A stretch of DNA of 42,751 nucleotides from DASRBO01 sp035653595 (GTDB lineage: Bacteria > Actinomycetota > Acidimicrobiia > Acidimicrobiales > JAJPHE01). The stretch spans positions 1 to 42,751 of the forward strand of contig DASRBO010000094.1 of NCBI GenBank assembly GCA_035653595.1, read 5' to 3'. Shown one piece after another: positions 7,678 through 14,954 of the stretch (positions are counted from its first letter, which is position 1; every line of letters begins with the position of its first letter). The position numbers and the translations under genes were made by a program. The notes below the pieces were generated by a model. That model was not told the DNA's origin, ran no database searches, and was given only the letters and a program-made list of their open reading frames with translations.

Positions 7678-8487
7678 ATGGAACCCCGTGCCGGCGTCGG
7701 CGTCATCGGCGGCAGCGGCTTCTACGAGCTGCTGGCCGACGCCGAGGAGCTCGACCTCCGCACCCCCTACGGCCCCCCCTCGGCCCCCCTGACCGTCGGC
7801 GAGATCGGTGGGGTGGCGGTGGCCTTCCTGCCCAGGCACGGGCGCCGCCACCAGCTGGCACCCCACCAGATCCCCTACCGGGCCAACCTGTGGGCCCTGG
7901 CCGCCGCCGGGGTCAGCCGGGTGCTGGCCCCCTGCGCCGCCGGGTCCCTGCGGCCCGACGTCCACCCCGGTCAGATGGTGGTCCTCGACCAGCTGGTCGA
8001 CCGGACCTGGGGCCGGGCCGACACCTACTTCGACCAGGGTTCGGTCAACCACATCACCTTCGCCGACCCCTACTGCCCCGAGCTGCGGCCCCTGGCGGCG
8101 GAGGCGGGGCGGGCCGGCGGCTTCGAGGTTCACGACGGCGGCACCATCGTGGTCATCCAGGGCCCCCGCTTCTCCACCCGGGCGGAGTCGGCCTGGTTCC
8201 GCTCGGCCGGCTGGGACGTCATCGGGATGACCCAGTACCCGGAGGCGGCCCTCGCCCGCGAGCTCGGCCTGTGCTACGCGGCCATGGCCCTCATCACCGA
8301 CTACGACACCGGGGTGGAGGGGGTCGCCGACATCGAGGCGGTCAGCATGGACGAGGTGTTCCGGGTGCTGCAGTCCATGGTGGACCGCACCCGGGCGGTC
8401 ATCGCCGGCCTGTTGCCCTCCGTTCCGGCCCGGCGCTCGTGCCGGTGCGGCTCGGGCACCACTGCCGGCCCCCTTTCGAGCGAGTAG
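7678..8487 (+). CDS. mtnP: S-methyl-5'-thioadenosine phosphorylase (MTAP/PNP family)
   Basis: A 269-residue phosphorylase that splits methylthioadenosine, a by-product of polyamine synthesis and SAM radical chemistry, to adenine and methylthioribose-1-phosphate. Motifs in order are IGGSGFYEL (phosphate loop), RHGRRHQLAPHQIPYRANLWAL, CAAGSLRPDVHPG, GPRFSTRAESAWFR, GMTQYPEAALARELG and ITDYDTG. The last carries the two aspartates that favour a 6-aminopurine over guanine or hypoxanthine, so MTAP is preferred to a purine nucleoside phosphorylase. The start is ATG at 7678; a GTG directly before it is equally possible. The last 25 residues (RRSCRCGSGTTAGP...) are an extra tail. It may be expressed from the CIRCE-controlled promoter upstream. 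Confidence 0.88.
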   Translation: MEPRAGVGVIGGSGFYELLADAEELDLRTPYGPPSAPLTVGEIGGVAVAFLPRHGRRHQLAPHQIPYRANLWALAAAGVSRVLAPCAAGSLRPDVHPGQMVVLDQLVDRTWGRADTYFDQGSVNHITFADPYCPELRPLAAEAGRAGGFEVHDGGTIVVIQGPRFSTRAESAWFRSAGWDVIGMTQYPEAALARELGLCYAAMALITDYDTGVEGVADIEAVSMDEVFRVLQSMVDRTRAVIAGLLPSVPARRSCRCGSGTTAGPLSSE

Positions 8488-8495
8488 GCCCGGGG

Positions 8496-9197
8496 TCAGT
8501 CGAAGCTGGAGGTGGAGGGCACGATGCGGGGCCGCCAGGGCCGGGCGGCGTCGTAGTGGTGCCCGACCACCGTCCCGGCCCGCACGGAGTCGAGGAAGCC
8601 GGCCCGGTCGGTGAAGTCAGGCATCTCCACGTAGGCGGCGCCGAAGGCGGACGGGACGTGGGCGTCCGAGCCCGCCCCGCCGGGCAGGCCGTAGCGCTCG
8701 GCGGCCTCGGCCGCCCGCCGGTTGAGGTGCTCGAGGGAGGTCTTGGCGTTGAAGACCTCGACCACGTCGACCAGGCCCGCCTCGAGCAGTTCGTCGAGCG
8801 CCTCCTCCTTGAGGCAGTGACGCATGGGGTCGTAGGGGTGGGGCACGTAGACCAGGCCGCCCTGGTCGCGGATCCGGGCCGCCGCTTCGGGCGCCTTGAC
8901 CCCGTGGGGCAGCCGCTCGGTCAGGAACAGGCCGATGAGCTCGCCGGCGGCGGTGCGGACCTCCTGGCCGACGACCACCCGGCACGGCAGGCGGTCGCGC
9001 AGGGCGACGGCGCCCTTGATGGTGTTGTGGTCGGTGATGCAGAGCACGTCGATGCCGGCTTCGGCCACGGCGGTCGACAGCTCCTCGGGTGTGGTCGTGG
9101 CGTCGCCGGACCACATGGTGTGGGTGTGCATGTCGACCCGCACCGTGCCCGGCCGGCGGGGCCGGGCGAGGTGGGGATGGTCGTCGATCGCCGTCAC
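8496..9197 (-). CDS. PHP-domain metal-dependent phosphoesterase
   Basis: A 233-residue protein of the PHP family, which binds two or three metals and hydrolyses phosphoester bonds of nucleotides or small molecules. Metal ligands are visible as DMHTHTMWSGD (His24, His26), ITDHNT (Asp56, His57), the HPYD motif near the middle and GSDAH near the C-terminus. It starts at a GTG 4 bases after the TldE stop, so it is the third gene of the tldD-tldE unit. Related stand-alone PHP proteins such as YciV/RnaAM act on short RNAs or on 3',5'-bisphosphonucleotides. The substrate here cannot be assigned from sequence. Confidence 0.86.
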   Translation of the reverse strand: MTAIDDHPHLARPRRPGTVRVDMHTHTMWSGDATTTPEELSTAVAEAGIDVLCITDHNTIKGAVALRDRLPCRVVVGQEVRTAAGELIGLFLTERLPHGVKAPEAAARIRDQGGLVYVPHPYDPMRHCLKEEALDELLEAGLVDVVEVFNAKTSLEHLNRRAAEAAERYGLPGGAGSDAHVPSAFGAAYVEMPDFTDRAGFLDSVRAGTVVGHHYDAARPWRPRIVPSTSSFD

Positions 9198-9201
9198 CGG
9201 G

Positions 9202-10542
9202 TCAGGACCCGCTGACGCTGATGCCGTCGATGGCCAGGGTGAGCCCGGCGGCCATGCCAGGCAGCCACTCGAGGTCCCCGCCGATGGCCACCACCTCGAG
9301 CAGCATGCGCTGCAGGGTCGAGGCCATGGTCGCCTCCCGCACCGGCTCGGCCAGCTCCCCGTTGCGGAACATGAGGCCCTCCACGCCCACGGAGAAGTCC
9401 CCGCTCACCGGGTTCACCCCTGAGTGCAGCCCGCTCATCGACTGGACCAGCAGGCCCTCGCCTATGTCGGCCAGGATGCCGTCGAGGTCCAGGTGCCCCG
9501 GCGCCAGCGACAGGGCCCGGCAGCCGACCCCCGGGGCCCCCTTGAACCCGCCCCGCACCGCCGAGCCCGTCGAGGTGGTCCCCGCCCGCCGGGCCGAGTA
9601 GCTGTCGTAGAGGAAGGCGCTGAGCACGCCGCCGTCGATGAGGACGTTGCGGCGGGTGGCGAGGCCCTCGGCGTCATGGGGGGTGGCGGCAAAGGCCTCG
9701 GCGATGGTCGGGTCGTCGACCAGGGTGACCGACCCGGCCGCCACCGGCTCGCCCATCCGCTCGGCGAACAGGGAGCGGCCCTTGAGCACCGCCTCGCCCG
9801 AGAAGGTCCCCGAAAGCACCCCGAGCAGGCTGGTGGTCACCCGCCGGTCGAGGACCACCGGCAGGCGGGCGGAGCGGGGCTTGCGGGCGCCGATCAGCCT
9901 GGTGGCCAGCCGGACGGCCTCCTCCGACGCCTTGGTCAGGTCCAGGTCGGCCGGGGCCCGCCCGACCGAGTAGCCGACGCCGACGTGGCTGTCGTCGGGG
10001 TCGCCGACCACCGCCTCGCCGGCGACGTGGCAGGCGGTGCGGCGATGGGCGGCGAAGACGCCGGTGCTGGAGGCCACCGCCACCTCGACGGCCACGTCGC
10101 CGAAGGACGCCTCGACCTGGCGAACCCGGGGGTCGCCCGCCTTCACCTGGCGCTCCAGCTCAAGGGCCATGGCGACCTTGTCGGCCGCCGGCAGGACCAC
10201 CAGCTCGTCCCGCCACAGGTCGAGTTCCACCGCTGGGCGGCCGTCGGGCTCGGGAAGGCCAACCGCCGGATCCTCGGTGGCGAAGGAGGCGTTGTCGCGG
10301 GCCTCGGCCAGGGTGTCGGCCAGCACCTGCTCGTCGAGGGAGCCGCCGTAGGCGAAGCCCTGACGGGAGCGGGAGATCACCCGGATCCCGATGCCCTCCG
10401 ACTCGGCCGACGACAGCGACTCGACGTCACCCTGGTAGGCCCGGACGTCGGTCTCCCGCGCCCAGGAGACATAGGCCTCGACCTGCTCCCCCTCGCGGGC
10501 CCAGCCGGCGACCCTCCTGGCCACCTCGCCCAGGTCAGGCAC
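9202..10542 (-). CDS. tldE: TldE/PmbA-type subunit of the TldD/E metallopeptidase
   Basis: A 446-residue protein of the TldD/PmbA family. In E. coli TldD and TldE form a heterodimer that degrades unfolded peptides and trims the leaders of modified peptides such as microcin B17. This copy lacks the HExxxH metal site and is therefore the non-catalytic TldE partner. Family features seen are the N-terminal ETDVRAYQGDVESLSSAES region, RRNVLIDGGVLSAFLYDSYSA and a C-terminal GLHSGVNPVSGDFSVGVEGL. The GTG start overlaps the tldD stop by 8 bases, which fits equal production of both subunits. No precursor peptide or maturation enzyme is seen nearby. Confidence 0.88.
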   Translation of the reverse strand: MPDLGEVARRVAGWAREGEQVEAYVSWARETDVRAYQGDVESLSSAESEGIGIRVISRSRQGFAYGGSLDEQVLADTLAEARDNASFATEDPAVGLPEPDGRPAVELDLWRDELVVLPAADKVAMALELERQVKAGDPRVRQVEASFGDVAVEVAVASSTGVFAAHRRTACHVAGEAVVGDPDDSHVGVGYSVGRAPADLDLTKASEEAVRLATRLIGARKPRSARLPVVLDRRVTTSLLGVLSGTFSGEAVLKGRSLFAERMGEPVAAGSVTLVDDPTIAEAFAATPHDAEGLATRRNVLIDGGVLSAFLYDSYSARRAGTTSTGSAVRGGFKGAPGVGCRALSLAPGHLDLDGILADIGEGLLVQSMSGLHSGVNPVSGDFSVGVEGLMFRNGELAEPVREATMASTLQRMLLEVVAIGGDLEWLPGMAAGLTLAIDGISVSGS

Positions 10543-11929
10543 CGGCGGTCCCCCCGACGGTGACCCCCGTGACCCGCAGGGTCGGTTGCCCGCAGCCGAC
10601 CGGCACCGACTGGCCGTTCTTGCCGCAGGTCCCCTGCGACATCTCGAAGTCGTTGGCCACGGCGTCGATCTTCATGAGCACGTCGGGGCCGTTGCCGATC
10701 AGGTTGGCGTCCCGCAGGGGCTCGGTGACGTGGCCGTCCTCGATGAGGTAGGCCTCGGTCATCCCGAACACGAAGTCGCCTGTGGCGGTGTTGACCTGGC
10801 CGCCGCCCAGCTTGGCCACGTACACGCCGTGGGGCGTCTGGCGGACGATCTCGTCCGGATCGTCGGCGCCGTCGAGGAGGAACGTGTTGGTCATGCGCAC
10901 CATCGGCAGGTGCTCGTAGGACTGGCGGCGACCGTTGCCCGAGGTGCGCCGGCCCTCCTTGCGCGACTGCAGCCAGTCCCACATGTAGTCGGTGAGCACG
11001 CCGTCCTCGATGAGGACGTTGCGCTTGGCCTCGTTGCCCTCGTCGTCGACGGCGAAGGTGCCCCAGGCACCGCCGCCGTAGGTGCCGTCGTCGACCAGAG
11101 TGACGAGCGGGCTGGCCACCTTCTGCCCCACCCGGCCCCGGTACACCGAGGTGTCCTTGACGATGTGGTCGGCCTCGAGGCCATGTCCGCAGGCCTCGTG
11201 GAAGAGCATGCCCCCGCTGCCGCGGCGGACCACGATGGGCACCACCCCGCTGGGGGCCGGACGGGCGGTGAGCTTGGCCAGGGCGATGCGGGCCGCCTCG
11301 CGGGCGACCTCGTCCACGTCGATGTCGGACTGGAACATCTCGAAGCCCCTGGTGCGGGCGCCGATGTCGTAGCCGGTCTGCATGCCGGTGTCGCCGGCGG
11401 CCACGCACTGGACCATGAACCGGGTGCGCACCTGGTCGTCCTCGGCCCGCAGCCCGTCACTGTTGGCCACGAGTATCCGCCGGCGGGAGTCGCCGTAGGC
11501 GGCGCTCACCTGCCTGATGGCCGCCCCCGACGAACGCGCCACCTCGTCGGCCCGCACCAGCATCTCCACCTTGCGGGCCTTGGGGACGTCCTCGGGCGCG
11601 ATCTCGAAGCGGGCCGGGGGCGGGGGCTGGTGGCGCAGCCCGACGGTCCTGACCCCTCCGCCCCCGCCGCGGGCGGCGGCCGCCGCCGCCTCGGCGGCGC
11701 GGGTCAGGCCGGCCTCCGACAGGTCCGACGTGTGGGCGAAGCCGGTGGTGTCACCCACCACCACCCGGATACCGGCACCGCGGTCCCGCCCGGAGCTCAC
11801 GTCCTCCACCCGGCCGTCCTCCAGCACCGCCGCTGAGCTGCGCCGGTCCTCGGCGAACACTTCGGCGAAGTCCCCGCCGGTGCGCAGGGCGGCCCCGAGG
11901 ACCTTCTCCAGGGTGTCCGTTTCGATCAT
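10535..11929 (-). CDS. tldD: Metallopeptidase TldD
   Basis: A 464-residue catalytic subunit of the TldD/E peptidase. The zinc site HEACGH (His244, Glu245, His249) lies in MLFHEACGHGLEADHI, and the C-terminal CGKNGQSVPVGCGQP region typical of TldD is present. Other family blocks are SDIDVDEVAREAARIA, ASPLVTLVDDGTYGGGAWG and HLPMVRMTNTFLLDG. I placed the start at the ATG at 11929, which has AAGGA 7 bases upstream. An upstream in-frame TTG would add five residues without a ribosome site. It is the first gene of a tldD-tldE-PHP unit and faces a divergent thioesterase gene. Confidence 0.93.
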   Translation of the reverse strand: MIETDTLEKVLGAALRTGGDFAEVFAEDRRSSAAVLEDGRVEDVSSGRDRGAGIRVVVGDTTGFAHTSDLSEAGLTRAAEAAAAAARGGGGGVRTVGLRHQPPPPARFEIAPEDVPKARKVEMLVRADEVARSSGAAIRQVSAAYGDSRRRILVANSDGLRAEDDQVRTRFMVQCVAAGDTGMQTGYDIGARTRGFEMFQSDIDVDEVAREAARIALAKLTARPAPSGVVPIVVRRGSGGMLFHEACGHGLEADHIVKDTSVYRGRVGQKVASPLVTLVDDGTYGGGAWGTFAVDDEGNEAKRNVLIEDGVLTDYMWDWLQSRKEGRRTSGNGRRQSYEHLPMVRMTNTFLLDGADDPDEIVRQTPHGVYVAKLGGGQVNTATGDFVFGMTEAYLIEDGHVTEPLRDANLIGNGPDVLMKIDAVANDFEMSQGTCGKNGQSVPVGCGQPTLRVTGVTVGGTAGA

Positions 11930-11982
11930 CGGCCGGTCCTTCAAGTTGTGGTGGGCGGAAGGGGTCCGCTAACTGTAAGCGC

Positions 11983-12363
11983 GTGCTCCTCAGCCCCGGC
12001 CTCGCCGGACACGTCGAGTTGGTGGTGTCCGAGGCCGACACCGCCGTCGCCATGCGCTCCGGCGAGGTGCCCGTGCTGGCCACGCCCCGCCTGATCGCCC
12101 TGTGCGAGGAGGCCGCCTGCGCCGCCGTTGCCGACGCCGTCGCCCCCGGCCACACCACCGTCGGGATGCGGGTGCAGCTCGACCATCTCGCCCCCAGCGG
12201 TATCGGCGACCGGGTGAGGGCCGAGGCCACCCTCGAGAAGATCGAGGGCCGCCGTCTGGTCTTCACCGTGTCGGCCAGCGACTCCGGCGGCCTGGTGGGG
12301 GCGGGCCGCCTGACCCGGGTCATCGTCGAGGAGGAGCGCTTCCTCAAGCGCGCCCGCCACTGA
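11983..12363 (+). CDS. FlK-like hotdog-fold acyl-CoA thioesterase
   Basis: A 126-residue protein of the fluoroacetyl-CoA thioesterase (FlK) family. Blocks VPVLATPRLIALCEEAA, TTVGMRVQLDHLAP and GRRLVFTVSASD match the family. The FlK catalytic residues Thr42, Glu50, Gly69, His76 and Arg120 all align with an offset of 8, as Thr34, Glu42, Gly61, His68 and Arg112. FlK also has a gating Phe36 that selects fluoroacetyl-CoA, and the equivalent position here is Glu28. So a thioesterase is likely but a fluoroacetate-detoxifying role is not. The start is GTG without a visible ribosome site. It is divergent from tldD. The true acyl substrate is unknown. Confidence 0.82.
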   Translation: MLLSPGLAGHVELVVSEADTAVAMRSGEVPVLATPRLIALCEEAACAAVADAVAPGHTTVGMRVQLDHLAPSGIGDRVRAEATLEKIEGRRLVFTVSASDSGGLVGAGRLTRVIVEEERFLKRARH

Positions 12364-12418
12364 CGCCCGCCACAGACGCCATCCGGCCTCCTCTGCGGGA
12401 GTCACGCCCGCCGGGTGC

Positions 12419-14056
12419 TCAGCCCAGGTTGGACGAGCGGGGGTAGACCACCTCGGGGTCGGTGACCACGTTGACGAGGTAGGGCACCCCGGCGGCGAAG
12501 GCCCGGTCGAGGGCGGGGCCCACCTGGGAGGGGTCGGTGACGGTCTCCCCCGCTCCCCCCAGGGCCTCGACCACCCGGTCGTAGCGGCATCCCGCCTGCA
12601 GGTCGGCGGCCACGTCGTAGCCGTACATGTTGCGCATGGGGTGCTTCTCGAGGGCCCAGATGCCGTTGTTGCCGACGACCATGACCACGGGCAGCTGGTG
12701 GCGGACCAGGGTGTCGACGTCCATGGCGGAGAACCCGAAGGCGCCGTCGCCGAGCATGGCCACCACCTGGCGGTCGGGGTGCGCGACGCGGGCGGCGATG
12801 GCATAGCCCAGCCCTGTGCCCAGGCAGCCGTAGGGCCCGGGGTCCATCCAGCACCCCGGCTCGTACGAGTCGACCAGCCGACCGGCGAAGGAGACGAAGT
12901 CGCCGCCGTCCCCAATGACGACGGCGTCGCGGTCGAGGCGGCCGGCCAGCTCGCCGTAGATGCGGGCCGGGTGGATGGGATCGGCGTCGGACTCCAGCTG
13001 GGGCCGCTCGGCCTGGCGGGCGGCGGCCTCCTCATCGCGAAGGCCCTCGATCCAGCTGCGGTGGTCGCGCCGGGCGGCTCCGGTGGCGGCGATGTCCTCG
13101 AGTGTCCTGCGCAGGTCCCCGGCAGGAGCGGCCGCCAGCCGGACGTGAGCCGCCTGCTGGCCGGGACTGTCGACGATGTGGACCACCTGGGCCTCCCCGA
13201 AACGGCCGAAGGACAGCCGGAAGTCCAGCGGCGTGCCCACCACCGCCACCACGTCTGCACGCTTGAGGGCGGACCGGGTGCGCGACAGGACCAGGGGGTG
13301 GTCGGCAGGCAGGCAGCCCCGCCCCATCCCGTTGAGGAACACCGGCACCTGCAGGGCCTCGGCCACCGCCCGGAGCTGCTCCCAGGCCCCGTTCCACCAC
13401 ACGTCGCTGCCGGCCACCAGGGCGGGGCGCTCGGCCCCGGCCAGCAGCGCGGCCGCCCGCTCGACCTCGTCGGGATCGGCAGCGGGGACCGCCGGCGACC
13501 CCGGCACGGAGACGGTCGCCTCGGCCCGGCCGAAGACGACGTCGATGGGCAGATCGACGAAGACCGGACCCCGGTGGGGGGTGGCGGCGGTGGTGGCCGC
13601 CTCGGCGACCAGTGGTGCCAGCTCCGCCGCTGATGTGGCGGTGCGGGCCAGCTTGGTGATGGAAGCCACGATCGGCACGTGGTCGAGCTCCTGCAGGGAG
13701 CCGGAACCCCAGCGGCTCTGGGCCGCCCGGCCCCCCAGCACGACAACGGGCGACCCGTTGAGGTGGGCGGTGGTGATGGCGCTCACCCCGTTGGTCACCC
13801 CGGGCCCGGCGGTCAGCACGGCGACGCCCACCCGGCGGGTCAGCTTGGCCATTCCCTCGGCGGCGAAGGAGGCGGTCTGCTCGTGGCGGACGTCCACGAT
13901 GCGGATGCCGGCCTTCACGCAGGCGTCGTAGACCGAAAAGACGTGACCGCCGGAGAGGGTGAAGATCTCGCTCACCCCCATGGCCGCCAGTGGGGCCATC
14001 ACCAGCTCACCCCCATGGCCGCTCACCGCCAGCTCGGTGTTGGTCGTCACTGCCAT
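12419..14056 (-). CDS. ThDP-dependent acetolactate synthase-like enzyme (IlvG type)
   Basis: About 545 residues with the three-domain build of the acetolactate synthase family. The N-terminal Pyr domain has the catalytic glutamate (Glu59 in RHEQTASFAAEGMAKLTR). The middle domain is degenerate, and the C-terminal PP domain holds the ThDP-Mg motif starting GDGAFGFSAMD and ending VVGNNGIW. TLSGGHVFSVYDAC and GSLQELDHVPI are very like the mycobacterial IlvG protein. IlvG-type proteins are named acetolactate synthases, but the relatives include 2-hydroxyacyl-CoA lyases, so the reaction is uncertain. I start at the ATG at 14056, which has AGGGGGG just upstream; a GTG at 14083 would add nine residues. 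An SDR gene precedes it by about 60 bases on the same strand. Confidence 0.82.
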   Translation of the reverse strand: MAVTTNTELAVSGHGGELVMAPLAAMGVSEIFTLSGGHVFSVYDACVKAGIRIVDVRHEQTASFAAEGMAKLTRRVGVAVLTAGPGVTNGVSAITTAHLNGSPVVVLGGRAAQSRWGSGSLQELDHVPIVASITKLARTATSAAELAPLVAEAATTAATPHRGPVFVDLPIDVVFGRAEATVSVPGSPAVPAADPDEVERAAALLAGAERPALVAGSDVWWNGAWEQLRAVAEALQVPVFLNGMGRGCLPADHPLVLSRTRSALKRADVVAVVGTPLDFRLSFGRFGEAQVVHIVDSPGQQAAHVRLAAAPAGDLRRTLEDIAATGAARRDHRSWIEGLRDEEAAARQAERPQLESDADPIHPARIYGELAGRLDRDAVVIGDGGDFVSFAGRLVDSYEPGCWMDPGPYGCLGTGLGYAIAARVAHPDRQVVAMLGDGAFGFSAMDVDTLVRHQLPVVMVVGNNGIWALEKHPMRNMYGYDVAADLQAGCRYDRVVEALGGAGETVTDPSQVGPALDRAFAAGVPYLVNVVTDPEVVYPRSSNLG

Positions 14057-14118
14057 GGTGGCCCCCCTCGGCTCATCACTCACGAACTCGATGCATCAAG
14101 GTGCGCCGGGCGCACGAA

Positions 14119-14886
14119 TCAGAACACGATGTAGCCGCCGTCGACGACCAGGGTGTCCCCGCTGTGGTACTCCGAGGCCGGGCTGGCCAGGTAGACGGCG
14201 ACGCCGGCGAAGTCGGACGGCTCTCCCCACCGGCGCGCAGGCACCCGGGGCAGGACCTTGTCGCGGAAGCGGTCCCAGGCCAGGGCGCCCGAGGTCATGG
14301 GGGTGTCGATCCAGCCGGGCAGGATGGCGTTGGCCCGCACCCGGTGGCGGGCCAGCTCGACGGCCAGGGCCCGGATCATCGAGATGAGGCCGCCCTTGGT
14401 GGCCGCGTAGTGCTCGCCCCTGGCCTGACCGGAGATGGCGGCCAGCGAGGCGGTGCCCACCAGGCTCCCGCCCCCGCCCCGCTCCACCATGTGCCGGGCG
14501 GCCGCCCGGAAGGTCAGGAAGGCGCCGTCGAGGTTGACCCGGAGCACCCGGTGCCACTCGTCGAGACTCATCTCGAGGAAGGACGACGCCGCCCCGCCGA
14601 CTCCGGCGTTGGCGAAGCACGAGTCGACCTTGCCCAGGCTCGACACCGTCTCTGCAAAGGCCTCCTCCACCTCGGCCTCGTCACCCACGTCGCAGCGCAG
14701 CGCCAGGACCCGGGTGCCGTGGGCGGCCAGCTGCGCCTCGGCGGCGGCGTTCTTGTCGGGGTTGGTGCCCCAGATGGCCACGTCCGCCCCCGCCTGGGCC
14801 AGCCCGGAGGCCATGCCGAGGCCGATGCCGCTGTTGCCCCCGGTAACCAGGGCGACGTGTCCGGACAGGTCGAGGCTGGGCAGCAT
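14119..14886 (-). CDS. Short-chain dehydrogenase/reductase
   Basis: A 255-residue classical SDR with the NAD(P) motif TGGNSGIG near residue 15, the NAGV motif near 93, the active-site serine in VGTASLAAISG, the YAATK catalytic pair near 155-159, and PGWIDTPM after it. The charge pattern after the second strand (WGTNPDKN) does not settle NAD versus NADP. The start is ATG. It lies immediately upstream of the acetolactate-synthase-like gene and probably shares a transcript with it, so it may reduce or oxidise the hydroxy-ketone that enzyme handles. That link is inference from position only. It is divergent from dxs. Confidence 0.9.
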   Translation of the reverse strand: MLPSLDLSGHVALVTGGNSGIGLGMASGLAQAGADVAIWGTNPDKNAAAEAQLAAHGTRVLALRCDVGDEAEVEEAFAETVSSLGKVDSCFANAGVGGAASSFLEMSLDEWHRVLRVNLDGAFLTFRAAARHMVERGGGGSLVGTASLAAISGQARGEHYAATKGGLISMIRALAVELARHRVRANAILPGWIDTPMTSGALAWDRFRDKVLPRVPARRWGEPSDFAGVAVYLASPASEYHSGDTLVVDGGYIVF

Positions 14887-14954
14887 GGTGACCGGCGACG
14901 ATATTCGTCGGACCGCGGCGGCGGTAGCGTGGGGGCCTTGGGAGGCAGCGAACG

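Noticed and set aside
9202..11944. A RiPP biosynthesis cluster around TldD/TldE.
   Set aside because: No short precursor gene, cyclodehydratase, radical SAM maturase or exporter is seen nearby; the only radical SAM gene in the window is moaA.
11983..12363. Fluoroacetate resistance function for the FlK-like thioesterase.
   Set aside because: The gating phenylalanine is absent, so fluoroacetyl-CoA selectivity is not supported although the catalytic residues are.
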